A DNA stretch of 64,000 nucleotides, taken from Siccirubricoccus sp. G192 (GTDB lineage: Bacteria; Pseudomonadota; Alphaproteobacteria; Acetobacterales; Acetobacteraceae). The notes below the pieces were generated by a model, which saw nothing but the letters and a program-made list of their open reading frames with translations, was not told the origin of the DNA and made no database searches. Positions 37,078-45,700 of this stretch are shown here, in pieces (position 1 is the first letter of the stretch; the number at the start of each line of letters is the position of its first letter). The stretch is from the NCBI RefSeq assembly GCF_019084075.1, contig NZ_JAHREN010000001.1, forward strand, positions 2,019,501 through 2,083,500, in the 5' to 3' direction. A program made the position numbers and the translations under genes.

Positions 37078-37635
37078 CTATTCGCGGTCGTCCATCGCCG
37101 CGCCGATCTCGGCCCGCAGCTCGTCCTCAAGGCTCGGCTCCTCCTCGCGGGCGATCTCCTCGCCGCGGCCCTGCTTCTCGGCCTCCTCCTGGGAGCGCGC
37201 CACGTTCACCACGACCGGCACATGCACTTCCGGGTGCAGTTCCACGCGCACCGTGGTGAGGCCGAGCGTCTTGATCGGCGCCTCCAGCAGCACCTGCTGG
37301 CGCCCCACGGTCAGCCCGGCTTCCTTGCAGAGATCGGCGATGTCGCGCGCCGAAACCGAGCCGAAGAGGCTGCCGCTCTCGCCCGCCGAGCGGATGATCA
37401 CCACGCTGAGGCCGGCCACCCGCTCGGCCACCCGCTCCGCTTCCTCGCGGCGCTTCAGGTTCTGCGCCTCAAGCTGCACGCGGTCCTGCTCGAACCGCGC
37501 CAGGTTGGCCTTGTTGGCGCGGATCGCCTTGCCCTGGGGCAGGAGGAAGTTGCGGGCATAGCCGGGGCGGACCTTCACCACCTCGCCCATCTGCCCCAGC
37601 TTTTCGACGCGCTGCATGAGGATGATATCGATCAC
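37078..37635 (-). CDS. rplI: 50S ribosomal protein L9
   Basis: L9 binds domain V of 23S rRNA and supports reading-frame fidelity. The GTG at 37635 gives [20 protein letters not shown], aligning with the family start, and [14 protein letters not shown] is the conserved rRNA-binding part. The connecting helix and C-terminal domain ([15 protein letters not shown]) follow. At 185 residues it is longer than E. coli L9 (149) because of an acidic tail after [10 protein letters not shown], common in alphaproteobacteria. It is last in the S6-S18-DUF2232-L9 operon. Confidence 0.97.
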   Translation of the reverse strand: MIDIILMQRVEKLGQMGEVVKVRPGYARNFLLPQGKAIRANKANLARFEQDRVQLEAQNLKRREEAERVAERVAGLSVVIIRSAGESGSLFGSVSARDIADLCKEAGLTVGRQQVLLEAPIKTLGLTTVRVELHPEVHVPVVVNVARSQEEAEKQGRGEEIAREEEPSLEDELRAEIGAAMDDRE

Positions 37636-37684
37636 GGCAAAAGCCCTCTGTCTTTCATTATGCGGGCCGGTTCACGGCGCCGGT

Positions 37685-38605
37685 TCAGCCTTGTTGCGGC
37701 GCGCGGCGCCGCCGGAATTGGTCGTAGAGGCCAAGCCCAACCAGGGCCGGGCCGATCACCTGCAGGAACAGCACCAGCAGCACATAGAACAGCGCCAGCA
37801 TCGGCGTCCTTCCCTTGCGGCCCTGGGCCCGGAGATGGACCCCGGCCAGCCCCTGCAGGAACAGCGGGATCAGCAGCATCAGCAGTGCCGAGAGCGGCAC
37901 CGCGTCGCCGCCCGGCTCGCCATCCCCCGGCATCGCCAGGAACAGCCCCGCCGCCACCGCCGGCAGGACCGGGTACCAGCCGGGCAGCCGCACCGCCGCC
38001 CAATCGGGCCGCGGCACCAGCGCCAGGCCGCGCCGGGCCAGGAAGGCCTGGGCCGCGGCGGCATTGGCCAGCAGCGCCAGATCGGTCCAGAAACCGATCG
38101 CCGCCGCCTTCACCCGCACCAGCTCCGCCACCAGCAGGTCCGGGGCCGGCATGCCCATGCGGGCCAGCGCCGCCTCCACCGCGTTGCGCATCGCCGCCTC
38201 CAGCCCGCCCTCGACGGGCAGCAGCAGGGCGGCGGCGAGCAGCACCGCGACCGGCCAGAGGCCGAGCAGCGCCACCGGCAGCGCAAGCGCGAAGCGTCCC
38301 GGCTGCAGGCCCGTGGCCAGCAGCAAGGGCACCGGCACGGCAAATAGCACCAGGAAGACCAGGGCCGGCAGCCCGCCGCCGGCGAAGCCGACCAGCAGGG
38401 TTGCCAGCGCCGCAGCCAGCACCGCCGCGCCCGCCCCGAAGCCAAGCCCCGCGGCGAACAGCGGGAAGGGTGCCATCCAGAACAGCGCCGTGCCCATCGG
38501 CAGGCCACGGAAGGCCCAGAGCGCGGCAACCGCGGCGGCGAACCCGGCCGCGCCCGCGGCCAGAAGGCCCGGACTGCCCAGCACACCCTGTTGCCGCGGC
38601 TGCAT
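37685..38605 (-). CDS. DUF2232 membrane protein
   Basis: A 306-residue protein with about eight hydrophobic helices matching the DUF2232 type found between rpsR and rplI in alphaproteobacteria. FWMAPFPLFAAGLGFGAGAA and GRTPMLALFYVLLVLFLQVI near the end are typical. I chose the ATG at 38605, nine bases after GAGAGGGG; an in-frame GTG at 38623 is the alternative. The function is unknown; distant relatives have been likened to S-component-like or YybS proteins. Confidence 0.85.
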   Translation of the reverse strand: MQPRQQGVLGSPGLLAAGAAGFAAAVAALWAFRGLPMGTALFWMAPFPLFAAGLGFGAGAAVLAAALATLLVGFAGGGLPALVFLVLFAVPVPLLLATGLQPGRFALALPVALLGLWPVAVLLAAALLLPVEGGLEAAMRNAVEAALARMGMPAPDLLVAELVRVKAAAIGFWTDLALLANAAAAQAFLARRGLALVPRPDWAAVRLPGWYPVLPAVAAGLFLAMPGDGEPGGDAVPLSALLMLLIPLFLQGLAGVHLRAQGRKGRTPMLALFYVLLVLFLQVIGPALVGLGLYDQFRRRRAPQQG

Positions 38606-38665
38606 CGCCGTCACCCCTCTCACGCTCCGCCGCCCCGCCGGGGCGCCGTCCTTCGTCGTTCGGCC

Positions 38666-38968
38666 CTAGTCGTTGATGACGTAGGGCAGCAGCGCCAGGA
38701 AGCGGGCGCGCTTGATGGCATTCGCCAGTTCGCGCTGCTTCTTCGCGCTCACCGCGGTGATGCGGGAGGGCACGATCTTGCCGCGCTCCGAGAGGAAGCG
38801 GGACAGCAGGCGCACGTCCTTGTAGTCGATCTTCGGCGCGTTCGGGCCGGAGAAGGGGCAGGACTTGCGGCGGCGGTAGAAGGGACGCCGGGCGCCAACG
38901 GCGGGGCGGCGGGCGGCGGGGCTCAGGTCGCCCGCGGGGCCCGCGGGAGTGGTCGTCTGGTCGGACAT
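38666..38968 (-). CDS. rpsR: 30S ribosomal protein S18
   Basis: S18 pairs with S6 on the 30S platform. The conserved stretch [20 protein letters not shown] and the end [14 protein letters not shown] are plain. The 100-residue length includes an N-terminal extension of about 20 residues ([17 protein letters not shown]) that is low-complexity. It starts six bases after the rpsF stop. Confidence 0.97.
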   Translation of the reverse strand: MSDQTTTPAGPAGDLSPAARRPAVGARRPFYRRRKSCPFSGPNAPKIDYKDVRLLSRFLSERGKIVPSRITAVSAKKQRELANAIKRARFLALLPYVIND

Positions 38969-38974
38969 TCTGGC

Positions 38975-39448
38975 TTACTCCTCGCCGCCCGTGGCAGGCT
39001 CGACCTCGTCGCGCGGCCGGGCGCGGAATTCCTCGCGGTCGTCGCTGCGCTCGCGGGTGCGGCCGGAGGTGAAGCGGCCGGCCGGGCGCGGGCCGCGGAA
39101 GCCGCGGTCACGCTCCCGCTCCTCGCCACGGCGGCTGAGGATGGCGGAGGGGGCTTCGTCGATCGCCTCGATGCGCAGCGTCATCTCGCGCAGCACGTCC
39201 TCATGCAGGCCGAGCTGGCGCCCGACCTCGCGCATCGCCGCCGGCTGGGCGTCGATGCCGAGCAGCATGTAATGCCCCTTGCGGTTCTTCTTGATGCGGT
39301 AGGCCAGGCCCCGCAGACCCCAGTATTCGCGCTTCTTCACCTCCCCGCCCTGTTCGGCGAGGATGGTGGCGACCTGGTCGGCGATGGTTTCGACCTGCTG
39401 CTGCGTCACGTCGTTGCGTGCGATGAACACGCATTCATAGAGCGGCAT
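38975..39448 (-). CDS. rpsF: 30S ribosomal protein S6
   Basis: S6 opens with MPLYECVFIARNDVTQQQVE and contains REYWGLRGLAYRIKKNRKGH, both diagnostic. The C-terminal tail of about 45 residues is rich in Arg, Glu and Asp (RRGEERERDRGFRG), longer than in E. coli before glutamylation, as often in alphaproteobacteria. It is first in the ribosomal operon, about 100 bases downstream of the promoter proposed below. Confidence 0.97.
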   Translation of the reverse strand: MPLYECVFIARNDVTQQQVETIADQVATILAEQGGEVKKREYWGLRGLAYRIKKNRKGHYMLLGIDAQPAAMREVGRQLGLHEDVLREMTLRIEAIDEAPSAILSRRGEERERDRGFRGPRPAGRFTSGRTRERSDDREEFRARPRDEVEPATGGEE

Positions 39449-39558
39449 GGATACTCCCCTATGGCTGTCTCAGCCCCGGGGCCCCTCCGGCGGAATGCCG
39501 ATGGGCGCGAACGGGCATAGCCGCGCGCGATGCCTTCGCGGGCGGCAGGGAAGCGCGC

Positions 39559-39587
39559 CGTAAAGCACAGGCGCCGGGTGGGGGCAA
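39559..39587 (-). promoter_or_regulatory. Candidate sigma-70 promoter of rpsF-rpsR-DUF2232-rplI
   Basis: On the minus strand TTGCCC is followed, after 17 bases, by TTTACG with TGC in front (extended -10). The start point would be near 39552, leaving a leader of about 100 bases before rpsF. Confidence 0.5.
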
Positions 39588-39615
39588 GGGCCGGGCGCCG
39601 TTGCGGGGCGGGAAT

Positions 39616-41172
39616 CTATCCGCCGGGCACCCGCCCCCCGCCCGCCTGCACCCGGGCCAGCGGTAGCGCGATTTCGCAGATCAGCCCCGGCCTTTCCCAT
39701 TTCTGCTCCAATCGGCCGCCGAGCTGGTCGTGCAGCGTGGCGGCCAGCAGGCGCGAACCGAAGCCCCGCCGCGTCGGCGGCGCCGGGATCGGCGGGCCGC
39801 CGCTCTCGGCCCAGCGCAGCCGGCAGAGCCCGGCCGCCGGGTCCAGCGCCCAGGAGACCGCCACCCTGCCGCCGGGCACCGAGAAGGCGCCGTATTTGGT
39901 GGCATTCGTCGCCAGCTCGTGCAGCGCCATGGAACAGGCCTGCGCCGCGGCGGGCGAGAGCATCAGCTCCGGCCCCTCGATCGAGACCAGCGGCCCCCGC
40001 GCTTCCGGCCGGCCGGGCAGGAAGGCCGCCAGCTCCGCCTCCGCCACCGCCCGCAGCGGGGCGCCGGACCAATTCGCTGCCGCCAGCAGCGTATGCGCGC
40101 GGGCCAGCGCCATCACCCGCCCCTCCACGGCACGGGCGAATTCCCGCGGGTCGGTCTTGGGCGTGAGGCGGAGCGCCGCCTGCACCACGGCGAGCACGTT
40201 CTTGGCGCGGTGGTCCACCTCCCGCGCCAGCAGCGCCAGCCGCGCCTCCGCCGCCTTGCGGTCGGTGATGTCGAAATGCGCGCCATAGCTCACCTTGCGG
40301 CCGCCGAGCCGGACGCCGCGCACCCGCACCAGCACGTCGCGGACCGCACCGCTCTTCGTGCGGTGCTGCGCCTCGAATTCCTGCGTGCCGGGGCGGATGG
40401 CATGGGCGCGCCCGCGTTCGCGCAGCAGTTCGGGCTCGCCGAGCACGTCGATCTCGCCGATCGACATCCGAAGCAGCTCCTCGCGGCCATAGCCGTAATC
40501 TGCGCAGACCTGGTCATTCACATCCAGGATCCGGTGGCTCATGGGATCGATGACGATCACCCCGAAAGGGGCCGCCTCGAACAGGGTGCGCTGCCGCGCC
40601 TCGGCCTCGCGCAGCGCCGCCTCCGCCGCCTTGCGCTCGGTGATGTCATAGGTGACGCCGGCGGCCTGGAGCGCCTGGCCGGTCTCCGGGTCGCGCCTGG
40701 TCACCCTGCCCTGCGAACGCAGCCAGCGCACCCTGCCATCCGGATCGGTGACGCGGAACTCGACCGCGTCGAATTCCTCCTCGCCCGGTGGCCGTGCCAT
40801 GGCGCGGAGGATCGTTCCGGCGGCCTGGGCGCGATCCTCCGGATGCACCGCTTCGATTACCGCCGCACGGGTCGCCAGGGTTCCGGGTGGGCGGCCGTAG
40901 AGGGCCTCCCGACCCGCCGAGCCGACAATCCTGTCGCCCATGGCATCCCAATCCCAGGTCGCCATCCGGGCGGCGTCGAGCGCCAGACGGAGCTGGGCCT
41001 CGCTGGTCTCCAGGGCGGCGCGGCTCGCCGCGAGCCTGGCATTAACCTGCAGCAGCGCCGCATTCGCCGCCTCCGCGGCCGCCAGCTCGGCGCCCTGGTC
41101 GGCTGGGTCCCGCTTCGCCTTCGGCGTGCGGCGGAGGCGGGGCTTGCCGGGCCGGTCAGGGCGATCGGGCAT
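39616..41172 (-). CDS. Double-PAS HWE-family sensor histidine kinase
   Basis: A 518-residue soluble kinase. A coiled start (AAAEAANAALLQVNARLAAS) leads to a PAS domain ending VTYDITERK, a second PAS (FGVIVIDPMSHRILDVNDQV to GAHFDITDRK), then the HWE kinase core: H-box LAREVDHRAKNVLAVVQ and MALHELATNATKYGA with the later VSWALD tryptophan. I chose the ATG at 41172. There is no cofactor-binding cysteine of the LOV type in the PAS cores. HWE kinases often feed stress or light responses, and no regulator is adjacent. Confidence 0.9.
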   Translation of the reverse strand: MPDRPDRPGKPRLRRTPKAKRDPADQGAELAAAEAANAALLQVNARLAASRAALETSEAQLRLALDAARMATWDWDAMGDRIVGSAGREALYGRPPGTLATRAAVIEAVHPEDRAQAAGTILRAMARPPGEEEFDAVEFRVTDPDGRVRWLRSQGRVTRRDPETGQALQAAGVTYDITERKAAEAALREAEARQRTLFEAAPFGVIVIDPMSHRILDVNDQVCADYGYGREELLRMSIGEIDVLGEPELLRERGRAHAIRPGTQEFEAQHRTKSGAVRDVLVRVRGVRLGGRKVSYGAHFDITDRKAAEARLALLAREVDHRAKNVLAVVQAALRLTPKTDPREFARAVEGRVMALARAHTLLAAANWSGAPLRAVAEAELAAFLPGRPEARGPLVSIEGPELMLSPAAAQACSMALHELATNATKYGAFSVPGGRVAVSWALDPAAGLCRLRWAESGGPPIPAPPTRRGFGSRLLAATLHDQLGGRLEQKWERPGLICEIALPLARVQAGGGRVPGG

Positions 41173-41473
41173 CGGCAGGGCGCAGGCATCGCGCGGCCGC
41201 GGGAAGCCCGCGGCACTGCCGCGCCGGCAGGCTTCGCCTCGACACCCCGGACCGCATGGCCACATGCATCGGCGCCGCTCCTGTGCGCATTCCGCAGGGG
41301 GGCGGCAGGATACAACCCCCAGGGTCCGACCAGGGCGAGTGTTTCATGCGGCAGCCGGGCGCGGGGCCTACATCCGCGTGATAGGCCGGGGTCCATGCCG
41401 CGGCCCGGGCTACCAAGCCGGCTGGCGGCCCGGCTGCTCGTGCTCCGCAGGCCGATGCAGGGCTCCGGGCGGT
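41173..41473. other. Intergenic stretch without a recognised gene
   Basis: About 300 bases lie between the HWE kinase start and the CoA-transferase stop. I see no convincing coding sequence, RNA gene or hairpin with a T tract; the kinase promoter is presumably here but no clear hexamers stand out. Confidence 0.5.
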
Positions 41474-43876
41474 TCAGGCTGCCGGCGCGCGGGCCCGCCG
41501 CTCCGCAACCGGGATCGCCTCGGTGCCGATGACGCCCGCCTCCGCCAGCCGCGCCAGCTCCGCCGGCGACAGCCCGAGCAGCCCGCCCAGCACCGCCGCA
41601 TTGTCCTGGCCAAGCGTGGGCGCCGCCCGCCGCACCGGATAGGGGCCGCGCCCCGCCTCCCGGAAGGGGGCCGAGGGCTGCTCATGCGGGCCGAGATGCG
41701 GCCGCTCCGTCACCTGCCAGAAGCCCCGCGCCGCCAGATGCGGATCCCGTTTCAGCGCCGAGGGCCAGGGTAGGGCGCCCGCCGCGATTCCCGCCGCCTG
41801 CAAGCCGAGCATCGCCGCCCCCGCCTCCCGGCCCTGGGTCCAGGCGGCGATGGCGGCGGCGAGCTCCGCCTCCCGCCCGCGCCGGCCCGCCGCTGTGGCC
41901 AGCGCCGGGTCCGCGGCCAAGTCCTCGCGGCCGATCACCGCGCAGAGCCGCACCCAGGCGGCGTCATCCACGACCGCCACCGCGACCCAGCCCTCCCCGG
42001 CGCAGGGGAAGCAGCCATGCGGCACCTGGGCCGGATGTCGGTTGCCCCAGCGCGGACCGGGCGAGCCGGCGATGGATTGCGCGAGGATCCAGGGCGCCGC
42101 CAGCGGGAACATGCATTCCACCTGGGCGAGGTCGATATGCTGCCCCTCGCCGGTCCGCTGCCGGTGCAGCAGTGCCGCCAGCGCGGCGGCGGCGTTCAGC
42201 CCGCCGATCGGGTCGCCATGCGCGATGTGGTTGGTGGTGGGCGGCCAGTCCGGCTCGCCCGCGACGCTGGGTAGGCCGGAAGCATGTTCCAGGGTGGAGC
42301 CATAGGCACGCGCATCGCGCCAGGGCCCCTCGGCGCCGAAGGCCGGCATGGAGACCATGACCAGGTCCGGCCGCTCCAGGGCCAGCACGGGGTAGTCCAG
42401 CCCGAGTTTCGGCAGCACCTCCCGCGCGTAATTCTCCACCACCGCATCGGCCTGGCGCACCAGGCGCCGCAGCAGCGCCGCGCCCTCGGCGGAGGCGAGG
42501 TCGAGGGTGATGCCGAGCTTGTTGCGGTTCAGCACGGCGAAGCGCATGTCCTGCTCGTAGCGGCGCTCCGCGAAGAAGGCCGGGCGCGGGTCGACGCCGC
42601 GCCACCAGTCCGGATACTGGATGGCCTCGACCTTGATGACCTCCGCCCCGAGATCGGCCAATTGCCGGGTGCAGAGCGGCCCGGCCCAACCCATGGAGAG
42701 GTCCACCACCCGCAGCCCCGCCAGCGGCAGCGTCCCCGGCCGGGCGGCGGTGCCGAGGCGCGGGCTGCGCGGCGGCGGCGCGGCGTGCTCGCCGGCGAAG
42801 GGGGCGGTGCCGCCGGCCAGTGGTGGGGTGCGGGTCAGGCGTTGCGGCAGGGTCGGACCCTCGAAGCGGGCCTGGCCCAGCCGCACCGTGCCGAAGGCGT
42901 CGCGGGCGCGATGCACCGGGTTCCGCAGCAGCATCGCCATGTCGGGCACGATGGCGAGCGGCAGGCGCCGCGCCAGGGCCTCGGCGAACCATTCCTCGGC
43001 GCTGCGCTCCAGCAGGCGGGGGGCGAAGATCGCCTCCAGCGCATCGGCATGGCGCAGCCGGTCGAAACCCACCACGAAGCGCGGGTCATGGCCCAGCTCC
43101 GGCGAGCCGATCATGTCGCAGAAGCTGCGGAACTGCGCCGGGGTCACGATGGTGACGCCAAGCCAGCCCTCGCGGCAGCGATAGACGCCGAGCGGCGAGG
43201 TGGGGGCGAAGCGATTCACGCCATGGCGGCGCTCCACCTCCGGGTTGGTGACGCTCTGCGTCACCTGGTATTCGGCGAGCGCGATATTCGCCTCATGGAT
43301 GCTGAGCTCAAGGCGCCGCCCGGCTCCGCCGAGCAGCGCGGCGGCCAGGGCGTTGAAGGCCGCGATCCCGCCCACCACCTCGCCGGCGATGCCGCCCAGC
43401 ATCGAGGGCGGCCCCGCCTCCGGCCCGGTGCAGGTGAAGACCCCGGCCATGGCGCGGCAGACCACGTCGGTGGCCGCGAAGTCCCGGCAGGGGCCGCTCT
43501 CGCCGAACCAGGAGAGGTCGGCCACGACCAGGCCGGGCATGGCCTGGCCGAGCGGCGCCGCTTCGCGCGCGGCGGGCGGCCTGGCATCGATCAGCACGTC
43601 GCAGCCGGGGAGGATCGCCGCCGCCGCCCTGGCATCGCCGATGATGCTGCGCTTGCTGGTGTTCAGCCAGGCGAAGAGGGCGGATTCCGTGCCACGCCCG
43701 GTCTCGACCAGGGGCGGTTCGCGGCGCAGCGGGTCGCCGCCGGGCGGCTCCAGCTTCACCACCTCGGCCCCGAAATCGGCGAAGAGCTTGCCGGCATAGG
43801 CGGCTGCCACCCCGCCGCCGAGTTCCAGCACCCGGATATGGGCAAGCGGCAAGGGTGCTTCGGGGCTCTGCGGCAT
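41474..43876 (-). CDS. Fused two-domain CaiB/BaiF-type CoA-transferase
   Basis: An 800-residue protein made of two class III CoA-transferase domains: residues about 10-390 (LPLAHIRVLELGGGVAAAYA) and about 415-790 (LAGLRVVDLSMGWAGPLCTR). Single-domain relatives are about 400 residues and form interlocked dimers, so this is a covalent dimer. At the place of the catalytic aspartate of formyl-CoA transferase, both halves seem to have glutamate (SIHEANIAL, LAQVECMFP); this alignment is by eye. It transfers CoA between carboxylic acids; the substrate is unknown. I chose the ATG at 43876. Confidence 0.88.
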   Translation of the reverse strand: MPQSPEAPLPLAHIRVLELGGGVAAAYAGKLFADFGAEVVKLEPPGGDPLRREPPLVETGRGTESALFAWLNTSKRSIIGDARAAAAILPGCDVLIDARPPAAREAAPLGQAMPGLVVADLSWFGESGPCRDFAATDVVCRAMAGVFTCTGPEAGPPSMLGGIAGEVVGGIAAFNALAAALLGGAGRRLELSIHEANIALAEYQVTQSVTNPEVERRHGVNRFAPTSPLGVYRCREGWLGVTIVTPAQFRSFCDMIGSPELGHDPRFVVGFDRLRHADALEAIFAPRLLERSAEEWFAEALARRLPLAIVPDMAMLLRNPVHRARDAFGTVRLGQARFEGPTLPQRLTRTPPLAGGTAPFAGEHAAPPPRSPRLGTAARPGTLPLAGLRVVDLSMGWAGPLCTRQLADLGAEVIKVEAIQYPDWWRGVDPRPAFFAERRYEQDMRFAVLNRNKLGITLDLASAEGAALLRRLVRQADAVVENYAREVLPKLGLDYPVLALERPDLVMVSMPAFGAEGPWRDARAYGSTLEHASGLPSVAGEPDWPPTTNHIAHGDPIGGLNAAAALAALLHRQRTGEGQHIDLAQVECMFPLAAPWILAQSIAGSPGPRWGNRHPAQVPHGCFPCAGEGWVAVAVVDDAAWVRLCAVIGREDLAADPALATAAGRRGREAELAAAIAAWTQGREAGAAMLGLQAAGIAAGALPWPSALKRDPHLAARGFWQVTERPHLGPHEQPSAPFREAGRGPYPVRRAAPTLGQDNAAVLGGLLGLSPAELARLAEAGVIGTEAIPVAERRARAPAA

Positions 43877-44068
43877 GCTTCGGCTTTCCTCCCGCGCCCG
43901 GCCCCTTCGCCGGGGGCGGTGCGCCAATCTCGGTCACGACATCCTGCGGCAATCTACCGGCCGGGTCGGGCGAGGCGTCAAGCGCGGCACCCCGCCCCGC
44001 GTTGACAGGGCGCGACCGGGTCTGGATTGTCCGCCGCAGCCAAACTCAGGAATGCGGGGGGAAACACC

Positions 44069-44290
44069 ATGGCCGGGATCAAGGTCGTCACGGAAATTGC
44101 CGCCTCGGTCTGGAAGATCGAGGTCGCCGCCGGCGCGGCGGTGGAGGAGGGCGACACCATCCTGCTGCTGGAATCCATGAAAATGGAAATCCCCGTCACT
44201 GCGCCCCGCGCCGGCCGGGTGGCCTCCTTGCTGGTGGAGGAGGGCGAGCAGGTGGCGGAGGGCCAGACCGTCGCGATGCTGGAGGGCTGA
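44069..44290 (+). CDS. Stand-alone biotin/lipoyl carrier protein
   Basis: A 73-residue protein that is one complete biotinyl domain: EEGDTILLLESMKMEIPVTA holds the ESMKM biotinylation motif, and GEQVAEGQTVAMLEG is the symmetric second half. Such single-domain carriers serve acyl-CoA or acetyl-CoA carboxylases and urea amidolyases. No carboxylase gene is in the window, so the partner is encoded elsewhere. I chose the ATG at 44069 after GGGGGAAAC. It is divergent from the CoA-transferase. Confidence 0.92.
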   Translation: MAGIKVVTEIAASVWKIEVAAGAAVEEGDTILLLESMKMEIPVTAPRAGRVASLLVEEGEQVAEGQTVAMLEG

Positions 44291-44422
44291 TCGGCCATCC
44301 GGGCTGGCGAATTCTCACATACGATTGAAACCTTTCCGTGGCCGGCAGGGCTGATCTGTGCCGCAACGACAAGGGAAATCGTCTAGAATGATCTCCACCG
44401 CAACCGTTTAGGAACGCGTCTC

Positions 44423-44797
44423 ATGCGCTGGATCGCCAGTGGAATCGGCGTGCTCGCCCTCCTCGCAACCACGGCCTGTCAGCAGATGCCGACCGGCCCG
44501 ACGGCTTCCGAGGGGATGTACAACTCGCTGGTGGCGCAGTGCAGCGCCCAGGGGGGCAAGGATCGGCACGGCCAGAACGCCTGCGCGCAGGCGAATTCCC
44601 TCGCGATGCAGGTCTCCGGCGAGCGCGCCATGCGCGACCAGCAGGCGGCAAGCGTAGCGCAGAACAATGCCGTCACGACAGGCGTGGCGGCCGGCGCTGC
44701 GGGCCTCCTCGGCGGTGCCGTTCTCGGAGGCGCCTTCTCGGGGCCGCGCTATGGCTACGGATACCGTGGATATCGCTGCGGCTACGGGTGGTGCTAA
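44423..44797 (+). CDS. Small lipoprotein with a glycine-zipper segment
   Basis: A 124-residue lipoprotein: signal peptide with lipobox LLATTAC (cysteine 19), a polar helical middle with two cysteines (AQCSAQGG, QNACAQA), a glycine-zipper (GVAAGAAGLLGGAVLGGAFS) and a tyrosine/glycine tail YGYGYRGYRCGYGWC. Glycine-zipper lipoproteins usually sit in the outer membrane, but no family function is known. The upstream 130 bases are less GC-rich than the surroundings and contain a TAGAAT that could be a -10 box at about 44384. Confidence 0.75.
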   Translation: MRWIASGIGVLALLATTACQQMPTGPTASEGMYNSLVAQCSAQGGKDRHGQNACAQANSLAMQVSGERAMRDQQAASVAQNNAVTTGVAAGAAGLLGGAVLGGAFSGPRYGYGYRGYRCGYGWC

Positions 44798-44869
44798 CCG
44801 CAATACCGTTCAGTTCGGGCATCTTCCGGCCAAGTATGCGCGGGGCGGCCTGAGCGAAGGGTATCGGGG

Positions 44870-45640
44870 TCAGACCGCCCGCATCCAGCCGCCATCCACG
44901 TCCAGGATCGCACCCTGGATGTAGCCGGCCTCTTCCCCGGCCAGGAAGGCGACCATGGCGGCTATCTCCCCCGGCTCGCCGAACCGGGCGACCCCGGTCT
45001 GTTCGGCCAGCGCCCGCGCGGCGGCTTCCTGGTCCAGGCCGCGCTCCGCCGCCAAGGCGGCGATGCGGCCGGTGAGACGCCCGGTGCGGATGCTGCCGGG
45101 ATTGATGCAATCCACCCGCACCCCCTCCGCCACGCCGCGATCGGCCAGGGCCTTGGTGAGGTTCATCAGCGCCGCATTGACCGAGCCGCCGATGGTGAAA
45201 TCCGCCCCCGGCTGCCGCCCGCCGACCCCCGCGATATGCACGATCCCGCCACCCGCCGCCCGCAGATGCGGCCAGGCGGCGCGCGAGAGCCGCACCGCGC
45301 CAAAGAGCTTCAGCGCATAGCCATCCGCCCAGGCGGCATCGTCCAGCGCCAGGAAATCGCCGCGCTGCGTTGCGCCGGCGCAGTTCACCAGCAGGTCGAG
45401 CCGGCCGAATGCCCCGACCGCCGCCGCCACGGCCTGCGAGGCCGCCTCCGGCTGCCGCAGGTCGGCGGCGAAGGCGGCCGCGCCGGGCAGCCTTGCCGCC
45501 GCCTCGCCGATCCTGTCGGCGGAGCGGGCGACCAGCAGCACCCGCATCCCCTCCGCCGCCAGCCTTTCGGCGATGGCGAGGCCGATGCCGCGGCTGGCGC
45601 CGCTCACCAGCGCGGCCTTGCCCCGCAGGCGCAGCTCCAT
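44870..45640 (-). CDS. SDR-fold protein lacking the canonical Tyr-Lys catalytic pair
   Basis: A 256-residue short-chain dehydrogenase/reductase fold: the nucleotide motif is SGASRGIGLAIAERL, NCAG marks the adenine pocket, and the C-terminus AGYIQGAILDVDGGW is normal. Where the family has Y-x3-K, this reads DFTIGGSVNAALM: phenylalanine replaces tyrosine and the lysine is gone; the serine before it is also unclear (VHIAGVGGR). It may bind NAD(P) without ordinary catalysis, or use another mechanism. I chose the ATG at 45640 on the basis of the fold start (MELRLRGKAALVSG). Confidence 0.82.
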   Translation of the reverse strand: MELRLRGKAALVSGASRGIGLAIAERLAAEGMRVLLVARSADRIGEAAARLPGAAAFAADLRQPEAASQAVAAAVGAFGRLDLLVNCAGATQRGDFLALDDAAWADGYALKLFGAVRLSRAAWPHLRAAGGGIVHIAGVGGRQPGADFTIGGSVNAALMNLTKALADRGVAEGVRVDCINPGSIRTGRLTGRIAALAAERGLDQEAAARALAEQTGVARFGEPGEIAAMVAFLAGEEAGYIQGAILDVDGGWMRAV

Positions 45641-45700
45641 GGCTTGTATCCTGCGGACCGATTCACGCCCTCCGGCTGCGCCTGCGGACGACCGGGCCAC

